A stretch of DNA of 64,000 bases from Paramacrobiotus metropolitanus. Its lineage: Eukaryota > Tardigrada > Eutardigrada > Parachela > Macrobiotidae. The stretch lies in the NCBI RefSeq assembly GCF_019649055.1, contig NW_026570396.1, positions 62,001 through 126,000 of the forward strand, written 5' to 3'. Under the pieces are notes generated by a model. The model saw nothing but the letters and a program-made list of their open reading frames with translations. It ran no database searches and was not told the origin of the DNA. Numbering within the stretch: position 1 is the stretch's first letter; the number at the start of each line of letters is the position of its first letter. Positions 28,036-37,618 of the stretch are shown here, in pieces. A program made the translations under genes and the position numbers.

Positions 28036-31000
28036 AGTCGAGCAGGAAGACGCGGAATCCCAAGAGGAGCGACGAAGAATCATCGACTCCATGAACTTCG
28101 GTAAAAACTTAACCGACGAGCAACTAGCCAAACTGAAGGCCGTTGCATGGGATTACCGGACCGTATTTCCGACCTCGAAGAAACCTTACGGAGACGTCAA
28201 AGGGGTAACACATACCATTGATGTCCAGAGGGCGCAGCCGATTAAGATGAACCCCACCAGGACAAGCTGGAAGGGACGTGAATTCATCCAAAAACACGTG
28301 CAAGAGATGCTCGACCAAGGAGTCATCGAACCGTCATCGGCAGCATGGAGCTTCCCCGTCGTCTTAGCCGCGAAACGGAACGGAGACGGTACGGTAGGAA
28401 CACGCTTCTGCATCAACTATATCAAGTTGAATGCAGTTACGAAGAAGAACAACTACCCACTACCGAACCCGGACGAGCTACTGGACCGATGCGCCGGAAT
28501 GGAGTATTACGGCAAGGTAGACTGTCAGTCCGGCTTTTGGCAAATCCCCATGGATGAACAGTCCAAGGACTACACGACCTTCGTAACACCCGAAGGCATG
28601 TGGCGATTTAACCGTATGCCGTTTGGAGTCTGCAACGGACCAGCAACTTTCCAAATGCATATGGACAAGATCACGGCATCAGCTCGGAAGAAGGGTGTGT
28701 TCGCCTACATTGACGATATCATCTTCTTCGGCAAAACGTTCGAAGACTTCCTTGAGGCTTTCCGAGCAACCCTCGAATGCCTCCGTGATGCCGGATTTAC
28801 GGTCAAACCCTCCAAATGTGAGGTCGGAACGGACAGACTGCTGTTCCTGGGACATGTTCTTAGTAAAAACGGAGTCCAGACCGATGACGAGAAAGTGGCC
28901 TGTATCGCAGAACAAAGCTGCCCGAGAACTGAACGACAACTCAGGTCGTTCCTCGGACTGGCCAACTACTACCGGAAATTCATCCGAGGATACGCTCAGA
29001 AAACTTCAAAAATGTACGAGCTCCTCCGGAAGGATAAGAATATCAAGCTCGATTGGACGGAAGCCCATACGGCTGAGTTCAACGACATTAAGAAGGCGCT
29101 AACCGAAGCACCTGTACTGGCAAAGTTCGACCCGACCAAGAAGACCGTCATTGAATGTGACGCAAGCGGAGCCGGACTTGGCGCGGTGATCTCACAAGAC
29201 GATCACCCAATCGCCTACGCCAGTCGAGTCCTACGTGGACCGGAACTCAACTATGGAGTTACCGAATGGGAATGTTTGGCCGTGGTATGGGCGGTGCAGA
29301 AATTTAAACACTTCATCGACCACGGACCATTCACCGTAAGAACGGATCACCGAGCACTGCAGAATCTGCTCCGATGCGAGTCAAACCGACCTGGCATCAA
29401 CCCTCGACTAACGAGATGGGCACTGGCTCTACAAGGACGGGACATAACCATCGAGTATAAGCCAGGAGTTTTCTGCGACAATGCGGACGCCCTGTCGAGA
29501 TGGCCACTCGAACGTAGTGACGACAAAGATCCACACGAAGAGTTGGACCAAGTCCCCAACTTCGAGGACTTCAAGGACGAAATTAAGGTCTGCACAATAC
29601 GGACTCTTAGACGTCTGAAGGCAAATGCCTCAAAGAAAAGGAAGAAGGATCTGAAGGAACCACCGAAAATCCCTCCTCCACCGGTTCTCCCTGGATGCAA
29701 TGTCATAACCGACTGGGATGACTTGAGTACCACAGAGGTCCGAGTCATTAACATCCCAGCACCGGAGACACCGGAACCGACCGTTCGAACCGTCAACACG
29801 GCGGAAGATGACGAGTTGGAAGTCGAAAAGACACTCCCACCTCCACCCGAACCGAACGTAGAACTTCGGAAAGCGCAGTTGCGAGACCCACAACTACGCA
29901 AAATCATTGATGAACTGGAACACCCAGAGAACCTTGACCATAGGTCGCAACATCTGGAACATTATCAGATGGCGCAAGGAGTTTTGTACAGATTGAAGAC
30001 CATCAACACAAAGTTGGAACGGTGCTTCGTCGTACCACTCTTTATGCGTAATCAAATCATCCGATCACTCCACGATGGAAAAACCGGAAACCATTTCGGA
30101 CGGGAGAAGACGATCGAAGCGCTGAAGCTGCGTTACTATTGGCCACGGATGAATACCGACGCCATTGCCTACATCGAGAAGTGCCGACAGTGCATCATGA
30201 CTAATAAGCAACGACGCCCACCACCTGGTAAACTCCAGAAGATGGAAGTCGGTGAAGCCTGGTATCGCATCTACGCGGACTTCAAAGGTCCTCTTCCTCG
30301 GACGGAGACGAAGGGATACCAGTACATCGCAGTGGTAACCGACCAGCTGACAAAGTTCACCGTAGCCCGAGCAACAAAGACGAACACCGCGAGGGAATTC
30401 GAACGGTTCTTCGTCAAGGACGTCCTCCTAAAGTACGGAATGCCGACCTTCATCCACTCGGACAGAGGGACACACTTCACAGCGAAGACGTTCGCTAAGG
30501 TCGCACGGATCTTCGGCATCCAACATACGCTCGGAACCGCCCATCATCCGGAAGGACAAGGACAAGTCGAACGGCAAATGCAAACGATTTGGGACGGAAT
30601 CAGGAAGTTCTGTGACGTAAAAGACGGACACCGATGGCACAGAGCCTTGGATTATGTCGTCTGCGGAATGAACCGAGCCGTCCACGCCGCGACTAAGTTC
30701 TCACCGTTCTACATGTTGTATGGTCGACAAATGACCATGCCACAGGACATAGTGGCCGGAACGAATACACCGGAAACCTTTACGGATAAAGAACAATATA
30801 TCCGACGGATAAAAGAACGACTTCAACGCTCGCACGAGATTGCTCGCATCAACATCGATGAAGCGTTCGAACGGAACGCCGAGCACTACAACAAGAAGAA
30901 GTCGAATCCGACCTTCAAACCGAGGGATAAGGTAACGGTAGAATTCCCGACTAAGGATCCAGCTCGGAAGGAACGCTATGACGGAGTTTGGACGGTCATC

Positions 31001-31870
31001 AACTACGTTGGCCCAAACAACTTGCTCCTCCGATGCGAAGACGGACGTGAAGATACGGTAGCCGTCGACCGAGTTAAACATTGCCGAGTCGAGACAAGTC
31101 GACCAGCAACTCGGTCAACCGGCCCAGTAGCCGACCCGACAGAAGGGAAAGCTACTCGGAAGCCGAAGAAAAAAACGGAAGAAACCGTCGCAAATCCTTC
31201 GAATCCGACCAACGATGCGGATAAAACCGAACCGAAGGTGAAGAACAAGCGAGGTCGACCTCGGAAGAAACCTCCGACCGACTTCGAGACACCGGCACTG
31301 AAGGAACTTCAGAAGCAAGATGTGATAGCTGCCGACCCAGCACCGACCTCGGAGGAAGTCGACGAGCACAAAGCTCAGCCGACCACCGAGCAACCGAAGA
31401 AGTCGGATGATAAGTCGGAAACGTCGGTCCAGCCAGCCAACCAACCAACAGAGGAACCGAAGTCGGCAACAAAGCCAGCTCGGAAAAAGAGGACGGTAAA
31501 GAAAACCGACTCGTCGGCACCGACTACAGAAGTCGTTGTAGCCGACTCGGCAGTCCAACCGACCAAGCCAAAGCGCAAGTACACGAAGCGGAAGGTCGAC
31601 TTACCTAGCACACCGGCGCCGACCACGGAAGTCGTAGCAGCCGACCAGGCAGTCGAACCGACTAAGCCGAAACGGAAGTACGGAACAACTAAGAAGCCGA
31701 AGCTGACGGCACAACAGATGCTGGAAGAAACAGAAGTCGCTGAAGATGAAGCCCATAAGGAAATCCTCGAACGAATTACCGAAGGACGGGCAGACTCGGA
31801 GAAACCAGTCAAAACAGCAAAACCCAAGACACCCAAAACAGCAGTCACAACAGAACAGACTCAGTCATAG
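28007..31870 (+). CDS. pol: Element 2 pol, 3' segment (RT, RNase H, integrase, AT-hook tail)
   Basis: Open from directly after the A6 run; first in-frame ATG at 28091. RT with the YIDD catalytic box at 28706-28717. RNase H with ECDAS (Asp at 29159). Complete RNase H end, unlike element 1. Integrase HHCC: His at 29959, His pair in the GNHFG region, CxxC ending at 30193. Catalytic D (30278), D (30461), E (30569), with 35 residues between the last two. A basic tail follows with KRGRPRKK AT-hook (31247-31270), PTTEV repeats, and a conserved end module LTAQQ-LEE--VA-DEA-KE. No chromodomain. Stop TAG 31868-31870. Confidence 0.92.
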   Translation, partial: VEEARVNTAEVEQEDAESQEERRRIIDSMNFGKNLTDEQLAKLKAVAWDYRTVFPTSKKPYGDVKGVTHTIDVQRAQPIKMNPTRTSWKGREFIQKHVQEMLDQGVIEPSSAAWSFPVVLAAKRNGDGTVGTRFCINYIKLNAVTKKNNYPLPNPDELLDRCAGMEYYGKVDCQSGFWQIPMDEQSKDYTTFVTPEGMWRFNRMPFGVCNGPATFQMHMDKITASARKKGVFAYIDDIIFFGKTFEDFLEAFRATLECLRDAGFTVKPSKCEVGTDRLLFLGHVLSKNGVQTDDEKVACIAEQSCPRTERQLRSFLGLANYYRKFIRGYAQKTSKMYELLRKDKNIKLDWTEAHTAEFNDIKKALTEAPVLAKFDPTKKTVIECDASGAGLGAVISQDDHPIAYASRVLRGPELNYGVTEWECLAVVWAVQKFKHFIDHGPFTVRTDHRALQNLLRCESNRPGINPRLTRWALALQGRDITIEYKPGVFCDNADALSRWPLERSDDKDPHEELDQVPNFEDFKDEIKVCTIRTLRRLKANASKKRKKDLKEPPKIPPPPVLPGCNVITDWDDLSTTEVRVINIPAPETPEPTVRTVNTAEDDELEVEKTLPPPPEPNVELRKAQLRDPQLRKIIDELEHPENLDHRSQHLEHYQMAQGVLYRLKTINTKLERCFVVPLFMRNQIIRSLHDGKTGNHFGREKTIEALKLRYYWPRMNTDAIAYIEKCRQCIMTNKQRRPPPGKLQKMEVGEAWYRIYADFKGPLPRTETKGYQYIAVVTDQLTKFTVARATKTNTAREFERFFVKDVLLKYGMPTFIHSDRGTHFTAKTFAKVARIFGIQHTLGTAHHPEGQGQVERQMQTIWDGIRKFCDVKDGHRWHRALDYVVCGMNRAVHAATKFSPFYMLYGRQMTMPQDIVAGTNTPETFTDKEQYIRRIKERLQRSHEIARINIDEAFERNAEHYNKKKSNPTFKPRDKVTVEFPTKDPARKERYDGVWTVINYVGPNNLLLRCEDGREDTVAVDRVKHCRVETSRPATRSTGPVADPTEGKATRKPKKKTEETVANPSNPTNDADKTEPKVKNKRGRPRKKPPTDFETPALKELQKQDVIAADPAPTSEEVDEHKAQPTTEQPKKSDDKSETSVQPANQPTEEPKSATKPARKKRTVKKTDSSAPTTEVVVADSAVQPTKPKRKYTKRKVDLPSTPAPTTEVVAADQAVEPTKPKRKYGTTKKPKLTAQQMLEETEVAEDEAHKEILERITEGRADSEKPVKTAKPKTPKTAVTTEQTQS

Positions 31871-31902
31871 GGCCATAGGTGTAAAACTTAGAATAAGTTT
31901 TA
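31866..31902 (+). other. Shared 14-mer and hairpin after element 2 pol stop
   Basis: CATAGGGCCATAGG (31866-31879) spans the pol stop; it is identical in element 1 (1203-1216) and also occurs in the element 3 leader (46862-46875). It is followed by a 9-bp hairpin TAAAACTTA-GAA-TAAGTTTTA (31882-31902). Confidence 0.55.
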
Positions 31903-32005
31903 GGTAGCTTAACAATAGCTAGGTATAGATGGACCTTTGGTGTCGAAATGGAATCTCTTCAGTTGACCGGAACATCTTCAGTTGAATGTACGGGAGTTGG
32001 TAGAA

Positions 32006-32037
32006 TTCTAACGCGCCGTATTTCCTTTCCTTGACAG
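32006..32037 (+). promoter_or_regulatory. Predicted branch point and 3' splice site before element 2 ORF3
   Basis: TTCTAAC (32006-32012), pyrimidine tract TTTCCTTTCCTT, CAG ending at 32037, then the ORF3 ATG ten bases on. About 25 nt from branch A to AG is normal for animal introns. The same signal precedes ORF3 in elements 1 and 3. Confidence 0.65.
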
Positions 32038-32046
32038 CAAGCAACA

Positions 32047-34395
32047 ATGTCAGGTCGTCACCGACACGACCCACCTTCCAGCGGATCGAACAGCGGACGT
32101 AGCGGCAGCGGATCGAACCGATCACAGCCCTACCCGACTTCTTACACGAGCCATCGCTCGACATCGCGATCGGATAACTCGCGGTCGGCCACACAGACGC
32201 CATTACCGCAGACTCGTACGGAAGCTTATACGGAGGACTGCCGACAGTGCAGGGACAACGCGACACGGGACAACAACAGATTGCCATGCGCGGGATGCAT
32301 CGTTTCCTTTACCAACGAACGAGTTACCGGTACTGGAGCGCAGATGCGAGCTCAGGCAGCAGCACTTTACATTAATGTTGTCGCTGGAAACCTGAGCGCG
32401 TACCGATACATAGCCCGAAACGAGATTCTGGTGGATCAGCTGCAGGCCCATGAACAGGACAACTTAGCGGTCATTCAACGACAACGAAGTCAGGACCCGG
32501 GCTGGCAAGGAACTCGACCACCAGTCTTAACAGATAGACTGTGGGAGTACCGCCAGCTGCAAGAAGCTAATCGTCAACTAGAGGACCAGAAGAGAATCAG
32601 AGAGGTTGACAAACGAATCGCTTCGATGAAGGTCCATCCCCCACCGACTGATTATGAACCAGAAATAAAGATTCGGGTACAGACACCCACACAGGGTGCT
32701 CTCCCGACGGTCGGAGAACTGATTCCCACCATACGCGACGTCTTCGTCGGAGACCCACACCGACCAATGACGGGCGCCTCGTTAACAATGATGATGAATA
32801 TGCCGGACGGAACTCAACAGCCAGTCACCCTCACACCGGCAACCCAGGAACAGTTGATGGCAATCCCACATAGGGCAACGCCAGTAGTCACTCAGGCTCG
32901 TCCAACTGTTCCTCAGCAGATCCCCCAGCCCGGAAACCGGACTCAACCGGCGGCTCAACAACAGCAGCGCCGACCCAGCAAGAATCTTGCAGGACACGAC
33001 CTTCGACACCGGATCGGCCCAGTTGATCTTCGAGACAGAATCGAAGCGCAACGAACCGTTATCCGTGAAGCTGGGAAGGAGCCAACTAGAGCTCCACCAG
33101 GGAAACGAACTGGATCTGGAGAAACAGGAATCGGACTTACGGTCGACTTAACAAATAAGTCGAAACGTAACTTCATCCCACCCGATCAGCAGCCGGAAGG
33201 CCAACAAGTGGAACCGGCGGCCGAAGCCCCAGTTGAACCGGAAGCTCAACAAGAGCAAATGGACGTCGACGTAGCCGACCAGATGGCACAACTGCCGCAG
33301 GTGGAAGTGCCGATCCGAGAAGACCCTCGCTATGACCGAGCTCGACAACAAGGAATTGAGGTCGTCATGCCACACCCTACCGAAAGGACGAACCACATTA
33401 TGAACGTCATGAATTACGAGGAACGGAACCGACCACAAATCTGGCGGATGGTAGAAAACCTTCGTCAATTCCTCGTCCGATCCGGATACCAGGCGCTGTT
33501 CGAACAACATCAGTGGCGGTCCGACTTCAACATGAACGCGCACACAGCGCCGAATGTTGAACACCCGTACACTAGATCGAATGCGTTGCCGTCGATGACC
33601 GACCCGGTCTTGCTGAATGTACCATTGTACAGCCCGGACGGAACACGTGCGAGCCAACTAGGAGCTCGGGAATACTCCCATGACGAGTTGGAGAGTGTTG
33701 CCCAGTTCGTCATCACGGACGCACACCCAGCCTTTGTAATCACCGCGGCTCGGGCAGCACTGGATTTAACCCAGTATCTTCCGGAAGGAGAAGTTGACAT
33801 GGCCCAGGACGGAGCCACGGCATTCCTGCGATTCATCTTCGCAGCTCGACTCGGCAATTACTTTTGCCATTACACCCTGTACGGACTGTACCTCAATGAA
33901 GCGATACCAGCAGCTGTGGAAACCCTCGTAGCCCAACTCGGCACACCAATGAGAAGTGTTATCCTAGCTGTCTGGATGCGTGACTTGCTGTACACCCACG
34001 AACGGTATGCGACAAAGTATGCCTTTCGTGAGGATCACGTAGATCCCAGCGACGATGCAACCCGATTCATCAGCTGGTACCGCGAAAAGAAAACTTTGCC
34101 TAGCGGATTCAACTCGTCGCCCTACGAACCTTGGATGTCGGATGACATAGCACCCGGCGCACGACCGTTCGCGCTGCGGCTCCGCAAACAAGCGGCCAAG
34201 GAATCGAGGAAGAGCAGAGCGGAGCGCCCAGGCCAGGAAACAGATGAGACCGACGAGATGTCTCAACGGAGCGGCCCGGCGACTTGCAAACCTAGGGACC
34301 CGAACATACGGCCACATAACCGACCTGGCCCGGACGATGATGAAGAAGAAGATTACTTCGGCGGCGACAAACCCGTCGAAGTCCCACTCAGTTAA
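32047..34395 (+). CDS. Element 2 ORF3, accessory protein of unknown function (782 aa)
   Basis: ATG ten bases after the predicted splice acceptor. Residues 1-55 (Ser/Gly/Arg-rich) match element 1 ORF3. From codon ~56 (about 32211) the sequence leaves the element 1 / element 3 pattern, suggesting a deletion or swap of the proline-rich part. Residues ~60-80 have CxxC...CxxC (possible zinc site). A charged helical stretch at ~150-195 is followed by a disordered Gln/Pro region, a putative globular helical domain at ~440-700 and an acidic tail. No signal peptide or convincing membrane segment, so not an envelope. I do not recognise the family. Stop TAA 34393-34395. Confidence 0.85.
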   Translation: MSGRHRHDPPSSGSNSGRSGSGSNRSQPYPTSYTSHRSTSRSDNSRSATQTPLPQTRTEAYTEDCRQCRDNATRDNNRLPCAGCIVSFTNERVTGTGAQMRAQAAALYINVVAGNLSAYRYIARNEILVDQLQAHEQDNLAVIQRQRSQDPGWQGTRPPVLTDRLWEYRQLQEANRQLEDQKRIREVDKRIASMKVHPPPTDYEPEIKIRVQTPTQGALPTVGELIPTIRDVFVGDPHRPMTGASLTMMMNMPDGTQQPVTLTPATQEQLMAIPHRATPVVTQARPTVPQQIPQPGNRTQPAAQQQQRRPSKNLAGHDLRHRIGPVDLRDRIEAQRTVIREAGKEPTRAPPGKRTGSGETGIGLTVDLTNKSKRNFIPPDQQPEGQQVEPAAEAPVEPEAQQEQMDVDVADQMAQLPQVEVPIREDPRYDRARQQGIEVVMPHPTERTNHIMNVMNYEERNRPQIWRMVENLRQFLVRSGYQALFEQHQWRSDFNMNAHTAPNVEHPYTRSNALPSMTDPVLLNVPLYSPDGTRASQLGAREYSHDELESVAQFVITDAHPAFVITAARAALDLTQYLPEGEVDMAQDGATAFLRFIFAARLGNYFCHYTLYGLYLNEAIPAAVETLVAQLGTPMRSVILAVWMRDLLYTHERYATKYAFREDHVDPSDDATRFISWYREKKTLPSGFNSSPYEPWMSDDIAPGARPFALRLRKQAAKESRKSRAERPGQETDETDEMSQRSGPATCKPRDPNIRPHNRPGPDDDEEEDYFGGDKPVEVPLS

Positions 34396-34423
34396 GATCG
34401 AGTTCCCACATTGGAACTCGATC
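34396..34423 (+). other. 11-bp perfect hairpin directly after the ORF3 stop
   Basis: GATCGAGTTCC-CACATT-GGAACTCGATC begins at the base after TAA. The placement suggests a role in termination, readthrough or RNA 3'-end biology (inference). Confidence 0.6.
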
Positions 34424-35090
34424 CCTCATTGGAATAACTTCAAGGAGGCATTGCCGAGAAACGGCACGGTCGAGAACCGACCTTTCGACTGAGAAACAGT
34501 CTAGCTGAGAAACAGCGCCGTCGAGAACCGACTTCGGAACGGACACTTCTCTTTAGTTCTTTTTTTTGGAAAATGACCAACCATGTACGCGGCGGACGTC
34601 AACGACGATTTTGCCAGAAAAGCCGACTGCACAAGTCGGCCGGATTCTTTGGTCGGACCCGGAAACGCGTGGTTAGACCCGGGTATTTCGGCTCTTTCAC
34701 CGTACCGGTACGTCCCCCAAGGAATCCCCTGGAACGAACTGGGCAATCGACCCCAGTTCACCAGCTTGGCAAAGACAGATCGTAACCACATCTGCTAACA
34801 AAGCAGATCGTCAACCACGTTCTGCGACCATCGGAGCCAACAGAAGCCCCAATCCGCGTTACATGGAGGTCGATACTCCGGCCAACCGACTCCGGAGAAG
34901 AAGCCGAGAGGATTACGCTAACATGGCGCGAAACACGTGACTGCGCGCGTTTCACGCCATGTTTGCCAAGCACCCGTGGCCACCTTCGGAACCGGGTAGC
35001 CGAGCAGCCTTCACCATTGTAAATAGCGGAAATCCCTCGGCCGAGCCGCCAACAGTGCAGGAAGACTCGGATTTGACTAGGTACGGGAGC

Positions 35091-35283
35091 CGACCACAAA
35101 GGTCGACTTCGTACTTTGCCCATAACTTGGAGACATAACGGATACTGCTGCGCAAGTCGACCACAAAGGTCGGTTGTGCAAGCCGATCACAAAGATCGGT
35201 TTTGGAGACCCAAACTGTTCGACCTGTAACGATGCAGATCGTTAAAACCACGACTCGCTACCTTTAGACGATCACACAGATCG
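35091..35283 (+). repeat. Array of four 5-nt-loop hairpins in the element 2 3' region
   Basis: CGACC-ACAAA-GGTCG (35091-35105 and 35158-35172), CCGATC-ACAAA-GATCGG (35183-35199) and CGATC-ACACA-GATCG (35269-35283). Loops are the same or one base different; the stems differ by a compensatory C-G to T-A pair. A further AACGAT/ATCGTT stem lies at 35228-35243. Confidence 0.65.
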
Positions 35284-36282
35284 ACGGAGTATTTGGTAGC
35301 CGACCAACAAGAAGTCGACCATGGACGGAAGCTGGCAGTAGCAACGTGGTAACTTAACCGGATTCTCCGTTTGAATCCAGACCTACAGGCTCTGTACCTG
35401 GAGATCAACCGCAGTCTCCCCCGGACGACATCGGGTAAACCAGCCGATTCACCGGTGACCACGACTACGCGCGTCTTTGAACGTGCTGCCACTCCCTGAA
35501 GAGGAACAGCGACGGTGATTTGGATACTGGTGTACCAACGACTCCGCCGCGACCTGCTTCCCCATGTCTCCAATGGAACATCCTAGGCAGACCGTGTTAG
35601 AATACGCGATCTGCACCCTCTTAATGAACCCCGCTGGCCTTTGTCAGCGGCAAAGAAAATTTCCCCGTGGACGTGAGTCGTCTACCCCCAACAGAAGCGG
35701 CTAGGCGTCACAGGTTCGCGACAAAACAGAATGGAAAATCGGATCTGACGACCTCAGGGACTTGCATGTGCATGAAGTTTAAACCAAAGAGCTCGACTTC
35801 GCAACCGGGGCCACAAAGACCCTTAGTGTTGTAGGTCAGCACAACTGCATGATGAAGCGCCAGTCACCCGGCCAACAGATGCCGGACCAAACTCCTACCT
35901 CACAGGACTTGGCGACCCGGAAGCAAGCAATTCGGATTGACCAACCTCAACAGTAGCCCGGATCCGACCTGGAGTTCACGTCAGAAATCACAGAAGGAAC
36001 GGAGTTGTGTTGCCGAACATCCCTCTGCCAGTCCGAACTGACCGAAGGATGTCCTGACACCAAGGACCCGGCCAACTGTAGCCGAACGCACAGAACTCCT
36101 AAAATGAAGTCGACAACCATCAGATGGAGGTCGGAAGTAAGCGACAACAGCTCGGAAAACCAACCAGAAGTACGAAATCGACCTCTCAGTGGAAGAACTT
36201 ACATCCCCGGCGGATAGACACAAAGTTTATCCGACCTTGGGAAGTCGGAAAATAGCCGACCTCCGAACTCGGACATGGATAT

Positions 36283-36303
36283 CCGACCTCAAGCTGAGGT
36301 CGG
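36283..36303 (+). other. Perfect 9-bp hairpin CCGACCTCA / TGAGGTCGG
   Basis: Stem of nine pairs with a 3-nt loop, built on the CCGACC/GGTCGG word pair that pervades elements 1 and 2. Confidence 0.55.
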
Positions 36304-37618
36304 AAGTGACCGTACACAAGTCGGTAGGGTACGACAACAAGTCGGCAAAGACATTCAGAAGTCGAGAACCGACCTCCTAACGGAAAAATCCGACCTTCGG
36401 ACGGATGGAAACATAGTTCATCCGACCTTCCGAAGTCGACTATAACCGACCACATGTCGGAAGTCGGCAACTCAGTCAACATGACGGAAGAAGAACGACA
36501 GATATCGGCGGTGGACGAATTCGACTTGGAGGAACTTGTTTAGCCCCACATGGGCATGTTATTGCAGGTTAACCCTAGTCGACCACTGACGGATAGGATA
36601 ACCGACCTCGACAGAAGGTCGGATAACAACGGAACGGATTGGATGGAAGTCGACTGGACACTTCCATCGATGAAACTCATGAATTCCGACCGGACCTTCG
36701 AGCCAGTTCGACTCGGATAGCCCCAAATCAGGCTCGTGGTAGCAGATTGAACGGTTGTAACCGACCACTTTTGAACGGAACTGCTGTACATGACGACCAC
36801 ACAGGCCGCATGACTTACTTACAGCTTTCTCCGACCTGGAACATAGCCGAATTCGGAACATAGCCGAATTCCCTTAGCCGCCGGTCGACTTACCGGTAGG
36901 CCGACCTTGGTCAAACCGACCTCGGTTCTATTCCCCATTCAGAGAGGATGCCTCGGCATTTGCAACCGCAACAGTGCCTCTCTATCCCGAACGGACAGAT
37001 ACGAGTCGGAAGTAAGTGTTTAACCGTGCTTATCCGACCTCGGTGAATTTAACCGGTTACAACGGGTAACCCGGGAACCGATGCCCCGGACCCAACTTAC
37101 CGGATGAAAGCGGACAGGAGACTCCGTGGACGTCATCCTAGTCGGAATAGTCGGAATAGGACCCCCGGACAGATTTTTGCATTCTTTTAGCATTTCTCCT
37201 AACAAACGGAATTGTATTTTTCTAGTTCGATCTCTTTGACAGATCTGTTTTGTAACCCCTTTTGCTCACTGGAATTGTGATTAAATTTTATTTCATACTT
37301 TCTTTCGCGCTGCATACAACTTTCATTACACTTTTCTTTCACATTGTTCTCCGTTGCCAACAGAAGCAAGAAGCCAGCCAACAGAAGCAACACCGGTCCA
37401 ACGAAACGCCCGAGCGGCTTCCGGATTTCTCGGCCGTGAGTGGCTTCCACTCATGGGTTCGGAAGTGAAGAAGGGACGGTCGAGCAGACACCGGACTCCC
37501 ACTGCAGAGGACGCGTACCAGCGACCCCACATTGGGTCCGACTGGAGAGTTGGGCGGTACTGGTGCGGTACCGAGTCGGAGCATCCTTCGCAGGAGCTCG
37601 GATTCCCGCCCAGAGGCA

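Larger units (their letters stand above)
34424..37618 (+). other. Element 2 long 3' non-coding region
   Basis: About 3.2 kb with no credible ORF, dense in CCGAC/GTCGG words and small hairpins (35091-35283, 36283-36303 and ATCTGC/GCAGAT near 34790-34815). AT-rich at 37190-37340. A GCCAACAGAAGCAA direct repeat lies at about 37355 and 37377. It may contain remains of the accessory ORFs still present in element 3. No clear polypurine tract abuts the 3' LTR; the nearest purine run is 37467-37476. Confidence 0.6.

Noticed and set aside
32047-34395. ORF3 as an envelope gene
   Set aside because: Position after pol and the splice signals fit, but there is no signal peptide, no membrane anchor, no furin-like site and no Cys-rich ectodomain. 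The same holds for ORF3a-c of element 3.
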